Assembly (NCBI GenBank): GCA_002205965.3
Contig: NADL03000590.1
Coordinates: forward strand, 2,609,001 to 2,673,000
Length of the DNA stretch: 64,000 nucleotides
Direction: 5' to 3'
From: Kappaphycus alvarezii
Taxonomy: Eukaryota > Rhodophyta > Florideophyceae > Gigartinales > Solieriaceae
The position numbers and the translations under genes are program-made. The notes under the pieces are model-generated. The model did not search any database and was not told the DNA's origin. It saw only the letters and a program-made list of their open reading frames with translations. This document shows, piece by piece, positions 34,990-46,800 of this stretch (position 1 is its first letter; every line of letters starts with the position of its first letter).

Positions 34990-36590
34990 CGAACTCGAGT
35001 ACTATTAACGGTGCCAGCAATGGCGGAGGGCTAAAAAGAGCAAGTCCTGGTTCGCAAAAAGGACGTGGGAGAGGGAGAAGGTCGAGCCTGGGTGGGACCA
35101 GAAGGAGAGGAAGAGGTCAGGGGCGGCTACTAGGTAGACGTGGTGGATATCGCGCGTATTATGCAAGCAGTGGGTGGTTAGTAAGCGCTACAGATTGCAA
35201 AAGTGTCATGATGGAAAAGGATTAAGCGGACAGCGTCATCCGGAAACAAGCACAGATGCTCTGCGAGGTTTTAGTCGGGAACATTAAGGTTCAGTGCATT
35301 GTTAAGAACTTGGATCCGACAAGATGTGGTTTCGTGGTACTTTTAGTCAAGCCCTTACTACTTCCGCTAGCGGAATGGATGAATGACTGCATCAGACTGA
35401 GTAAAGTTTCTTGTGAAGCTGTTTTGTTATCAGACATGTACCGTTACTTTGCGTTTTTGTTGTTTTCGCACACTACGAGAGTCAGTTTCGAGAAGGCTAT
35501 CTCAGTTGTAGGGTAAGATGGGAGCTCTCCGACTTCCCTGGAGCGGGTCCAAGATATGGCCGCAAACGTTATTGCATACCCTTCTACTTGCAGAGGAAAG
35601 GATTGAAACCTTGCTTGGAATTCTCAAATGGATAGAACGAGGTTTTTGAGCTAGTTTGAAGCGGTGGTCTTTCTTGATACTGGAAAGCTAGTTTTACTCC
35701 ACTCCATCTTACAGTAAAGTTGGATGATAATTCGTTCGGTACGAAGGATTCCAATAATCAGGTTAAAATGCTGAGCGCACGAAAAGCGGATCGTGAGGGT
35801 CTCTCTGAGGATGCCATCGCTGATTCGCTTTTTAGAATTGTCTTGGTATTGCGATTCCGCCGAAGAGGCAAGTCCCAAACGGAATCAGTCCGAAATCTCG
35901 TAAATACACTGATGGATGGTCGTGGGGAAGAGTCGCTGAATAGTTGTACCGTCACGACAGACAGAGGGTATGGCAAGGAATTTTTTATGTGGATTCTGAC
36001 AGGAAACGAGTTGGGTTCGATGTTTGTAATGCCTGACCACATTTTGGAGTGTCAACAATTTGTTGCGAAGTCGTTTCATAAATCTCTGTAGTTGCATAGT
36101 TACGCATGTACAATTCAGTTGCAGAACAGCACGCAATCGGAAGAAATCGCAAACAAGGTGACCAAACCACAGGAAGTGAAGAAGTTGAAAGACTTGCGGA
36201 GCGAAATAAACGTAACCGATTGGCTCTCTCTTTAAGGATGGATCCACGTTGCGACTAAGTGCTCGAATTCATATTCCTGAGCAAGTACAGCTGAATTGGT
36301 GTCCATCATTTGGACAGCACAAGGAAGATTTCAGAGGTCATCGGTCTGCACTCTGTTGCATTTTATGCCGTGTTCATTTATGCATTCGTGTTCACACGGG
36401 ATTGAGGAAGAGTTGTTGGACCCTCTTGCATACGAATGGGACGCTGGAGCTACGAAGAGCTCAGCCACCTGTGGAGAGGAACAGGGAGCAAGGCAGTATT
36501 GGGGGGTCGGACAATGCAGTTAAAACGGGTGGTGTTCAAAGTGGTAGTTCGGCGAGGTCACTAAGAAGAAGTTCTAGGGAGTTGGAGTAA
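34990..36590 (+). pseudogene. DDE-type transposase relic, piggyBac-like
   Basis: The best preserved block (35720-36091) reads DDNSFGTKDSNNQVKMLSAR, then KADREGLSEDAIADSLFRIV, then TVTTDRGYGKEFFMWIL and FVMPDHILECQQF. The TTDRGYG block has the position and form of the second catalytic Asp region of piggyBac-type transposases, and an Arg/Gly-rich N-terminus precedes it (about 35040-35160). I associate this family with protist piggyBac-derived proteins from memory of the motif style only. Stops and shifts separate the 35256-35516 and 35720-36091 frames. The reading from 36249 onward (with VQLNWCPSFGQHKEDF) may be its C-terminus. It could be another DDE superfamily. Confidence 0.45.
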
Positions 36591-37209
36591 AGCTGTAAGA
36601 GGCCAGTTCGTAGACAAAGGCAAGCGTAGCAAGCGGTAGAGTAATGTTAATACTATCTGTGATGTCGACAACCGAAGCGTAAAGTATGCTACATGTGTAC
36701 TGCACAATGTACGTAAGGGTTTTTTTGGAACCCGAATTGACCTTCTAGATGTCTAAAATTGCGAGGCTCGCACGCCTCGATTATACCACCAATATCTCTC
36801 ATATTTAGCTGAATTAATGGGCAGCACGTTCTGAAGAAGCTAGTCAACCTTATTAGCAAAACGACTGCGACATGTTGAACTTTAGGGTACATACATGTTA
36901 TGTACACTATAGCGTACATTAAAATATGGAATTACGGATATGTATTGGAATACATCACCATTGAAGATAATGTATACGGTAAAGTTTGTACTCGGAATAT
37001 GAAAGCGTGAAATATGTATATCAAGCACAACGATGCATTCACATATTGGTTGGAAAAGTTACACGGCTGATTAAATTACGGTAGTAAAAACAGAATGGCG
37101 GTAAAATCTTATGGAGAGCTGAGTATCGCAACAAGTAGACGCTCTCTTTGCCAGCAATCGCATCCAATAGGTGATGAACCGTTCAAGCAAGTGTCAGTTG
37201 AGTACTACA

Positions 37210-39511
37210 GTATTCGTTCGGCACTGCAGACATGAGCTCTTTTAATATTGTTGCTCTTCTTGGCAACGGTAGGAAAGATTGAGATCGCTCTGCATTCGGC
37301 ACAAAGGCTATATTACGCAAGGAAGAGGGTAAGTTTCTTATTTCCCGAAACGTCAAAGCCATTGAAGGTGAAGTCGCCCCTGGTCTCCAATCATATCCCG
37401 CTAGTCTACCTGGCGGATATTCGACGTTCATTAACATGGAAGGGCTCAACTTATCAGAAGAAGAGTTCATTCAGTCATCCCTGTATTCAATGAAAACGAA
37501 AGCTACTAGATCTTCAAGAGTATTTGTTCTCAACGCTCTGCACAATGTTAGTAGAAGAACCATGTCATGGTCAGGTATTAATGCATGTCAGACAGGTATG
37601 GCTTCAACATTCTATTCTATTCGGGTCCTCGGTATGCTCGAGGAGAATAATAAGTTGTAGATGTTGCACCCAGAGTATCGAATTCAGAAGAAAATCTCGC
37701 GAAGCAAGTTTTCTATTTTGCCCGGAATTAATTTTCGTTACGTTGCGGGCATTTCACTTCCACCTTGGAATAGTATCAACAGTAAGCATTCCATTTTGAA
37801 ATGTATCGACAGAGAAGATGTCCGAAATGGATTTTTTGGCAAGGGAAACACTTTGGTATGGGATTAAGAGATGAAACTGTTGTGTCAAGATTACCAGACG
37901 TCATTGGATGTGCGTCGTTTACTGGATATTCAAGGGTATGCAATTGGGTAAAAATTCCTTTTCGACTTCAAGGAGCAAGCTCTGCAATAATGGATAGAAA
38001 AGCAAGGGGGTTTTCCTGAAGGCGATGTCCCAGGTATTCCACGTGCCCCTCTGAGCTCCTCGTACCAGGGAAGATACTGCCCATCCTCTAGACATGGATA
38101 ATATGCTGCCCTTGTTCGCTCCATAGATTGCCACGGAATGTATCATTTTTTCATGAAGATTGAAAGTGAGACCAAGCATCTGAAATGGGTCGTTGTTGTG
38201 GGGGATGGAGAGCACAAGCATTGGTAGCCCCATCTGCTGTCCATCAATTCGCTCAGAACGCGTTCAATTCTGACAACAGAATAACAGCAGCGCAATTATC
38301 TTCAAGAATTCAAGAACAGTTTTGTGTGAGAGCTCCGTGGAACCCAGTAAGGTATTTTATTTATAGGCTCAAGTCAGGGAAGTACCCTCTAAGAAGATCT
38401 CAATAGGCTCTAGTTGCAATAGTCAGCGAACAGAAGGAAGGAAATTTGGGGACGTCTGGGTCAGTTCGTGACAGAAAAAGCATATCATCTGGATATATTT
38501 ATTCCATCATCGACAATCGTGAAGTAGATTTGAGAACGAGTGGTAGGAATGAATTAGGTGTTTCGTTAATGGTGGGTTTCCCGCAGGCACTCGATGCTAG
38601 TGTCCGAAGTCTCCGTTTCGTATGCGATGGAACTTTTGGAATTGTAAGCCAGTACGAAGAGGTATTCTCCTTTGAAATGGTTTCTATCTTCGCGCGAAAG
38701 ATGATGTAACCGGCAAGTGTTACAGTGTGATGCTTCAGACTATATCGTCCAAAAAAATGGCGTCAAAAAGCTCCTGTTCGACCATTTTTGTACAAGAACT
38801 AAGTGGAAAGGATTTAATATATCCTCTCAAAGCCAGAAGCGGCTCTTTTCTGACAATGGAAACAGATTTTGAAACGAACTTCTGTGCTGCACCTGGCAAG
38901 AGTCTCATCGAACATTACGGAACTGGCACACCAGAGGATTAATTTGCATGTTCTTCGGTGGGATATGACGTCCATGCGAAGCGTATCGTATTGGAGAAAG
39001 TTGGTAGGGATACTGCTTCTCGCCAACTTTATCTGTGGGCAACCGGTACAAGGGACAACAGTACGAAGGTTGGATGCACGGGAGCTTTGAACGCAATAAA
39101 AGATTATGGCGGAAAATGGGTTTCTTTTGCAGGTTTTCTTTTGAGAAACCGATACGCATTCATGATTTGGTTTCTAAGGTATTCCAGGAACATTCCACAA
39201 GCGGAATTGCATTCCGCTACTTTTTTATGACACAAATCCTTGTGATAAAATCATGACAGGAGCTTGTTTATAGCAGGGGACGCGGTATAGAGCTGCTCGA
39301 TGTCATCGGGTCTCTAAAGAAGATGGATTCTGAAGATCCACGCAATCTGAATGGAACGACCGTTGACTACGGATCTCATATGTTTTCCAAAACATATGAG
39401 CGTGCTGCACAATGCAAAAGTCGAAAGCGTTCAGCTGAAGTTGTTATAATCGATGATGAAGAGGTTGAAGTATTGCAGCCGAAATCTTCAAAACGGACTA
39501 AGAAGAAATAA
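37210..39511 (+). pseudogene. Mutator-like (MULE) transposase relic
   Basis: A long plus-strand protein can be followed through many stops. The diagnostic portion is VCDGTFGIVSQYEEVF with Asp at 38626-38628. After a one-base frame change, VSIFARKDDVTGKCY follows, and about 80 residues downstream of the first Asp comes METDFETNF with Asp at 38865-38867. DGTF followed by TDFE is the MULE D-D layout, where a T-D-F-E block carries the second catalytic Asp. The C-terminus (39323-39511) is basic and ends SSKRTKKK. The N-terminal half (37240-38220) has no motif I can name. More than ten stops mark an old copy. The later catalytic Glu is not located. Family assignment is moderate. Confidence 0.5.
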
Positions 39512-40094
39512 ATAAAACAGAGTGGTTAACTCGCTGCTCTCCGAAGTCAGGTACAGAACCTAGAGAGAGTGGTACGGGAACTGGTTGGAGGGAGAGGGAC
39601 GCATTGTTCTCCTCAACATGGTAAAGCCTAGCGGCTGGTCTCCTGAATTTGTCCATATAATATCAATAACCTTGATGATGTATTTTTATACATGATGTAT
39701 GTTTATACATCTTGATATTGTACGCAACCAAGTAGAATTCGTGATTCGATGGCATGATATTTATGAATCCGGTATCCTTTCCTATAGCAAGCACGCTCTC
39801 CTCATGGCCACCAGGGAGCCCCTGAGCGCCTGAATACGAATATAGCGCTCCGTGTCGCGAGATCGATACGGAAAAATGCGCCGTAATTTTGGACGACGTA
39901 TCAGGTAGCCTAATGAAGGCTTACAGCAACGTGTAAAGATTACGGGTTTGTGAAATTGTTCTCAAGGTAACTCCGCTGAAACGACAAATTGACCAATCCC
40001 CAGTCGAGAAAGTTGGGAAAAAGGTCCCAGTGTCTAGTATGAATACCCCTACTAAAATTGCATTATAAATGCAGAAAGAATTTATGGTACAATA
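39512..40094. other. Spacer with TGATGTA/TACAT palindromes
   Basis: No gene is seen. At 39668-39712 the motif GATGTAT...ATACATC occurs repeatedly and resembles motifs at 34.85-34.95 and 41.48-41.53 kb. Confidence 0.4.
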
Positions 40095-41031
40095 TCATGG
40101 CTCGCTGTGTTGTTCCTCTCCTTCGAAATGCAAGGAAACTCGATGTTTCGGTACACATTTCACACTGCGAATGTAGAGATCCTTATAGGCATATTCCTCA
40201 CGGCACACGTAGCAAAAGTAATAATCTACTTTCTCGTTCGTCTCCACGCAAGTAGCGGTTCGGTTCTGCGCCGTACTGTTGATCTGATAACATAACAGCC
40301 TTCTAATAACATCCTTCGGCGACTTTCGTCCAGTAAAGCGGCGAGCTTTCCGGCGCCTTGCACTTGCTAAATGACACTCAAACACTGACCTCGACTCGAA
40401 ACCTTACCGGTCCATAACAACTGCATTGCAATGAGGACAAAAAGATTTTCCCCTATCATACTTCCTATGTTTTCCAACATTCACCATCTCCTCACAAACA
40501 TCCCTGCATAGACATTTCATGGTTGTAACTGCTCTCCTCTTTACTTTAATAACCTCATCGACTTGAGAAGATGAAACTGGCGTACCTGATGCATCTCCTT
40601 GTTCAATGAATTCATCAATGGCATCCTTGTATGTTTTCAATGCATTAAACAACCGCAAGTCACTCGATGAATCATCAACAATGCTGTCGTCATCTAAATC
40701 TCCTTCGGAGCCAGACCGTTCATCAGGAGGGGCAAGGACACGGCGGGCTTGTTTTCCTCGCGAGCTGGCAGCCCCAACACTTCCCCTCATATCATTCCTC
40801 AGGGGATTTATTCTACGCGGTGCTTTCCCCCTTGCTGCTGAGCTCCCTTTACTTTCTGGTATTCCGAGGTTATCCAATTCACTTCTCGGAGGAGTTCATT
40901 GACGGCGCGGTCCCTTACCACCAGTAGTGGAGCGCGTATTTGGATTCCTTGACGACCTTCCAATTTCGTTCAACGAAAGAGACTTTGCAGTGGGCCTGCG
41001 GCTGCGCTGAGATTTTCTCACTCCTTCCATT
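40095..41031 (-). pseudogene. Unassigned Cys/His-containing protein with two in-frame stops
   Basis: One minus-strand frame stays open from the ATG near 41029 to 40095, broken only by a TGA at 40896-40898 and a TAA just before 40386. The N-terminus is basic (MEGVRKSQRSRRPTAKS). An acidic Ser/Asp stretch follows (SEGDLDDDSIVDDSSSD), then CLCRDVCEEMVNVGKHRKY and FCPHCNAVV. After the second stop come CYVCREEYAY and KCVPKHRVSLH. The CX2C pairs and following His residues suggest zinc binding. I do not recognise the family. It lies next to a Harbinger C-terminal fragment on the same strand, so it may be a transposon accessory ORF. A GTAAGG...CAG stretch of 23 bases at the second stop is too short to be a normal intron. 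Confidence 0.45.
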
Positions 41032-42312
41032 CGGGTGCTGAAGTGGCAGGAGTGGAGTTGTGGCAGGAGTGGAGGTGTGGAGGGTAGGGTGGGGTGGGTT
41101 GGTAGGAGAGGGAATGGGCTGGCATGCCCACCTTCAGATGGTGGCAGGGGAGGCTGCTGGATTGGGTTGCCCGATAAAGGTTGGCAGATCGGAGTGGATT
41201 GGTGGATAAGTTGGGTAACGATGATGAATTTGGTGGGGGAGGAGGTTATAGAGGGTTGGGGGAGAGAGGCACAGGAGGGTTTACTGCTGCTGGAGACTGG
41301 AATCCTCCAACCTCTTTTATATCGTCCTCTCCTCATTTCGAATGAAAAATGTTTTCTAGAAGAATCTGTAGTCACGAAAATGGTATAACGACAACCTTTT
41401 TACATCATTGGTTGCAATTGCAGTCATTATTCTCCCGTTCAGGACGCGTAGCCAATATTTATATTTTATATCACAATTTTATGTGATGTATTTACATTAT
41501 GAATACATCATCTATGCCTTCGATGTATTTTTTACATTGCATTCAGTTAGGTTCTTTAATATAGTAATGTAGTTCATTCTATTGTACAGTACATCAGTTG
41601 GGGATTTGACCTACTCAGAGGGATGCTGGTATGTATGCGGCAGACAGGTATTACAGTATCTGTCTGTACAGTACAGTATCTGTCTGCAATAAGTGTTGCC
41701 AGTAGCTCTGCATGTAAACATTATTTATAATTCAGCAACAAACTCAAAAAGGCGCCCCTACCCACATGTCAAAAACATTCTGTATTTTTATTACTTTGCT
41801 CAATAAGCAATCAATATGTTTGGAAGGGTGGAGAAGGTACAGAAGGGACCTAGGCCTAACCTACGTCCCTCCCGTGCGCTGCGCTGCCACGCAGCATACT
41901 TTAGTTTGTGGTCGACTTGTTTTTGTGTTTATTAGATCTCTACCTCATTTATTGATTAAATACAGAATTTAGAATTTAGTCACCCATTCCAACTTAATTT
42001 TAAGTACTCTGCAACGTTGCACATTTGGACGGTACACAAGTGATAAAAGAATGATTTATAGGTCAATACGCAACTGGAATATTCCCTGTATTTCTAAGTA
42101 ATGTACTGTACATAGAGCGAGTCAGTTTCAGTGGGCCTTTACGAGTACTGAAGAAAATTAATGAGTAAAATCCATACTGTAAAGTACAGTATATAAAACG
42201 AAGTGATTTCAGTGATAAGTAATGAATTCTAGACATTAAAACATATGCAATTTTAACGGAAAAACACGCCTTCTACAAGTAAAGAGATATTCTACTGTAA
42301 AACTCAATATGA
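41032..42312. other. G-rich then AT-rich spacer
   Basis: 41035-41300 is G/T-rich on the plus strand, with a C/A/T-rich complement reading Pro/Ser-rich frames that are probably not coding. 41470-41540 carries TGATGTA/TACATCA motifs. TACAG repeats occur at 41582-41592 and 41650-41690. No gene was recognised. Confidence 0.4.
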
Positions 42313-42650
42313 CTAAGTTTCTGCATCAGGTGGGTAGTATGATGTGAAACGAGCCCTTAACTGTACCTCCACACGCTTCCGACAATTATTCCGGTACTCG
42401 GCTAGAGCCTTAGCCCTCTTCAATGTCGTCCCCTCATCAACCTTATCAAAGCGATTTTTCAACTTGACATAAATCACTTGGTCGCCAGCCCTTAACGAGT
42501 ACCACCCTACATGTATGTTAGTCACATCTAAACAGAAACGGAACAAATCAGCATATAATTTTTCATTCCACCTAAAATTGTGAGATAAAACACCCCAGAG
42601 ACTACACAGAAGGCCAAAAATATTCAACGATTATTCTGTCGTTGGCAACA
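42313..42650 (-). pseudogene. PIF/Harbinger transposase C-terminal fragment (copy 2)
   Basis: The fragment starts with a broken DRIIVE...FG block carrying the catalytic Glu region near 42625. It then reads CSLWGVLSHNFRWNEKLYAD, LFRFCLDVTNIHV and a basic tail to the stop at 42313. The order is that of the Harbinger C-terminus, where an I-V-E-N-Y-F-G-R block precedes W and W/N-E-containing helices. One residue and a base are missing at the E-N-Y-F point. Upstream (above 42650) the transposase sequence stops abruptly, so only the last 110 residues remain. It pairs closely with the terminal copy at 62.9-64.0 kb. Confidence 0.7.
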
Positions 42651-43800
42651 GTCTGTGGTTAATTTGGTGTGGGGGGAGTGAACAGTCGGGTACATGTTAG
42701 TGGGCTTTGGTGGTTTGACTCTTTGAATTGTTGTGGTGAGAATGAAGGATGGAGAAAAGGCGGAGATCTATCGATTTTGTGTGAAGTTGCGCACTTGCGA
42801 AAAGGCCGCCTAATTTCGAAATGGATTGAGGTTCTGCGCAATTACTGAGTCATAATAATTTTACATTTTTCAATCACCTTCTGTTTTCTATAAATAACAC
42901 CGTTTCTTTGTACTTTCAGTGTCTTTTTACATTTAATTTTATTATACCAAAGTATGGCTTTTATTTAATGTTAATTTAAGTGCTTTCGTATTCGCCCAAC
43001 AACTGTGTGAAAGGTCTATTGAACGGAGACAGCGTGGACCCTTCCACTCTCCCTATGGAGGGTGTTGATCTGTGCTTCAAGCATTACGAACGATCCGCTT
43101 TCAAATCTGGGTCATTGGGTTTAGCGTCGTCCGGCATGAACCGTTTGAAGGTTCGCGGAGCGCACACGGCAATAAATTGATTTCTATTTTCTCTACTGCG
43201 CTTTGTACCACACTACTGCATTGTAAACCTCAACGACCTACTTGAAAACGAAAAATATCAAGCTCAATGCACTCAGCGCTGATAGTGAGCCTAGGATCGC
43301 CGCAAATGACTACAAGCCCCAGTAATACTGCACGTACAGTAACCAGAGAAGGCCATTTTTATCTACAGGATGCGTCGAGGGTGTCAAATGTCCCTATAAG
43401 ATATCGCTGAAGCCTAAGCGCTATACAAAACTCGATATAGCATTTCAGCGATTGGTACGCAGCCCAAAACGACATGGTAAAGTAATCTCAACATTTATCA
43501 AGGCCACTTTGAGCTACAGAACAAGAAAAAAGCGATGGAATCACAAAAGCATGAAATTGGAGGGCGGAAAGAGGTTGATCCAAGCAGCCTCAAATTCTTG
43601 GCTCGCTACTCGAGCGCTCCGTGGTTTCCTTCTGCTGCAAATTTCCTCCAGTAGAACTCACGCGTACTTTAACAGCTTCATGCAGTTGCGAAATCAACGA
43701 GTTTTACGCATTCAGACAAGGAAGACCAAGAAGGCATCACGAGTCCTCTAAGACCATGTAGGGAAGTAAAATGAAGTCTCTTTACTAGCTTTGGCCTAGC
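42651..43800. other. Unassigned stretch before the gypsy relic
   Basis: Nothing was recognised with confidence. The open frame at 43452-43751 is basic and could be the end of a Gag ahead of the protease that follows, but it has no zinc knuckle. Confidence 0.3.
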
Positions 43801-46800
43801 CGGGAATGAATTTCGTGCAGCTCCTCCAAGGAGACGTGGACCAAGCAAGGAAGCACTTGAATTATCTGGGATCCAACATTGTTCCAGTGACTCAGGCGTC
43901 CATGTCAAGTCACCCCAATGGCCCATGTCGGTTGAAATTCGTGACTTTAGAGGCTTATGGGATGGGAACTCACATCCTATTGGACACGGGTGCCGTTACA
44001 AACATGACGTCTTGTGACTTTTGCGAGAATCTGTAACTCGCTCCGATGGCTACGGATTGCCAGGTCACCATCGCCGATGGAACGGTTGCCGAAGTTATTG
44101 TGTGTTTACGGAAGATTCTAGTCTCCTTTGGAACCATGTTGGTGTCCCTGGGCTTCTTAGTGGTACGGAACGCGCCGTTCGACGCGATCTTCTGCGGCCC
44201 CCCATTAGAATCCATGCAGGCAATTCTGGATTTCGGACGCCAACAGGTCACTCTGGCGGTTGGGAGGAAATTTTGCTTTTACTGTTACCCGGTGAACCCC
44301 AGTGATTGACGGGATGCGAACTGATAGTGAGGCTTTCAAATTCCCTGGGGAGTATTATGGCGAGCAGTTTCCAGTTTCGTTCTCATCAGAGTTATGCGGC
44401 AGCGACTAACTCTGATGAGCAGGTCGGATACTGAGTATGAATTGGCGCTGGCGATCTTAAACAAGGAACCGTATGAGCCCGATCTATAGGGCCTAATGTC
44501 GGAGGAGAAGATCACTTGAGAAGGCGAGGAAGCGTATTGCGTTGCGTTTCTCGCCTTGAAGGTGAGATTTTTCGAGGAGGAGAACCAGAAGAAGCTAGTG
44601 GAGACTCTCAGCGATACGGATATGAAAGCATTGGACGTACATGATTTGAAACGGGACCATGTGCCAGTGGGACTCATGTGCCATTGGTACACTATTTCCA
44701 GTTTACAGAGGAGATTAAGATATATAAAAAGGTCGGGCAAATGCCCCGGAGGCATAAAAAGTATTAAAGAAACAGCTGACGGAGCTATTGGAAGGCGTAA
44801 TTACTACGCCGTGAAGGTCTGTCTGGTTCTTTTTAGTACTGATGGTTACGAAGATGTAGTGAAATGTACGGTGCGCAGTTCTTCTCGACTAGGAACGGAA
44901 CCCCGTCAGACAATGAGAAAACCAACACATACACACCAAGACCCACAGGGTTTTCGCCGTCCCTCTTTCTTTGTAAGCACCCTGCGATGCTGCAGCACAG
45001 CCCGCCGGTGGCGAGGAGAAGTGGAGCTGGAAGAGAGGGGGAGATTCCTCGGATGGTTGGACGGTATACTTGTCCTCTGGGTGTTAAGGTCGGACCGTGG
45101 TCCGCGGAATGCTAGAAACTTGGTAGAAATCGATTCCATGGTACTGTGGACACCAAAACTGTGATACTGGACAAAGAAGATTTAGTAGTTGGTCAGCAGT
45201 GCTGAATATATCCTTTAGAGATAAAGGTGTTGTCACCGACGAAAGCCTTGAAGTTCCTATTTATATATAGTCGCCAGAGTTCGGGGCGTCAGGTGTGAGT
45301 AAGTATTACGAACAAACAACAAAAGGTTTATTATAATATAAGATAGAAAGGGGGAAATAAAATGGGTACCTGGGCGGATATACGTATCTACAGCAAAAGG
45401 TACCGTTGGAAAGGTTTCTGCAAACGCAGAAGTTGGGAGTCATGTTCAGGGCCAACACCGGGGCGACTGTTTAATCTGGGTCCTTAGTGGTCAGGTAGGT
45501 ATGAATGCTAGTTAGCTACGTTAGGGTCATCTACGACGGTGGGTGAGTGAAGTAAAGGTCAGCCAAGTAAGGGAGATCCAAGTTACAGATAAGAAAAATC
45601 GACAGTTGGCCCAATAGGTGCCTTTCACTTGAAAAAAAATATCAGGTCCATTTTGGGGGCCAAGTGGCTCAGATTGCAAGCCCTCAGGGTGGTTATATGG
45701 TACCAAGAGTAGTAGTAGGCGACAAGCGAAAATTATCCTTACTGTATAGTGCAGTTCCTGCTGGTTAGCATTGAATCAGATTAAAGAAATGATCACCAAA
45801 ATCAGCTCTGCCAATGGCAATACAGTGTTAGTATTAATTGCACCACAGAAGAGGGAGGTAATATCCCAGTTCTGGGTCAATTATCGTCAGTTGAACACAG
45901 TGATAAAGACGGACCGTTGGATGCTTCCGAAAACTGAAAACTGTTCGCTCTTAGGTACCAAGTATTTCACGACGCTTGACCTTTGCACCAGTTACTGACA
46001 GGTAAGGATGGGCGAGAATCGTAAGGAGAGGACTACTTCTGTTTCTCTTTATGGTACTTACAAGTTTGAGGTGATGCCACTCGGGTTAATGAACGCACCG
46101 GCTACATTCCAGCGTATGATGACGAAGTTCTCCGCGGACTGCCGTTCGCTATGCTATACGTGTACGACGTCGTGTTTTCTCGGATTTGTTGGAAAACCGC
46201 ATGGAACGCTGTAGAAGGTTTTCGAACAGATCCAAGGGGGGCAAAACTGAAGCCAAAGGAGACTAAATGTAGCTTCGAACAGTCCGAAGTCGAGATACTG
46301 GGTCACGTGGTCAACTATTTTGGCGTTAATGTCGATACTGGCAGGATCGAGGACATTTCAGAAGCTCCCTCTCCATCGATTGTGACGGGGCTAAGGATAT
46401 TTCTGGAGTTTGCAGGCTATTATTGACGCTTTATACGGAACTTCACAGATAAATTTTTAGTAATGAACCCGCAACCTCCTCTAAGAAGGGGGGATTTGAA
46501 TAGACCACTGGAGTGCAAGAGGCTTTCGAGTACTTGAAGAAGAAACTGAAGACGCCTCCACTACTCGTGTTTCCCGATTTAGACTCCCCTTTTGTGGTGG
46601 AGACAGGTGCTTCTTCGGCTGCCCTAGTATTTTTTCTCTCGTAGAACAAAGAAGATGTAAAAGTGCACCTGGTACAGTTCTCATTTCGGGCAGTGCAGAG
46701 GAGGAGCGCCACTACACTACTAGCGAACGGTAATCACTTGCTGTGGTGTTCGCCCTCAAGAATGTTCGCGTGATTTTGTTGTCCGAAAAGTATTTCGTGG

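Noticed and set aside
40386-40408. 23-base intron removing the second stop in the Cys-rich ORF
   Set aside because: GTAAGG...CAG borders are present, but 23 bases is far below the 135-bp intron seen in MED14. A stop mutation is simpler.
44556-45164. 202-residue plus-strand ORF as an independent gene
   Set aside because: Its first half follows the gypsy pol lead-in and the rest has no motif. It is best read as part of the gypsy relic plus chance extension.
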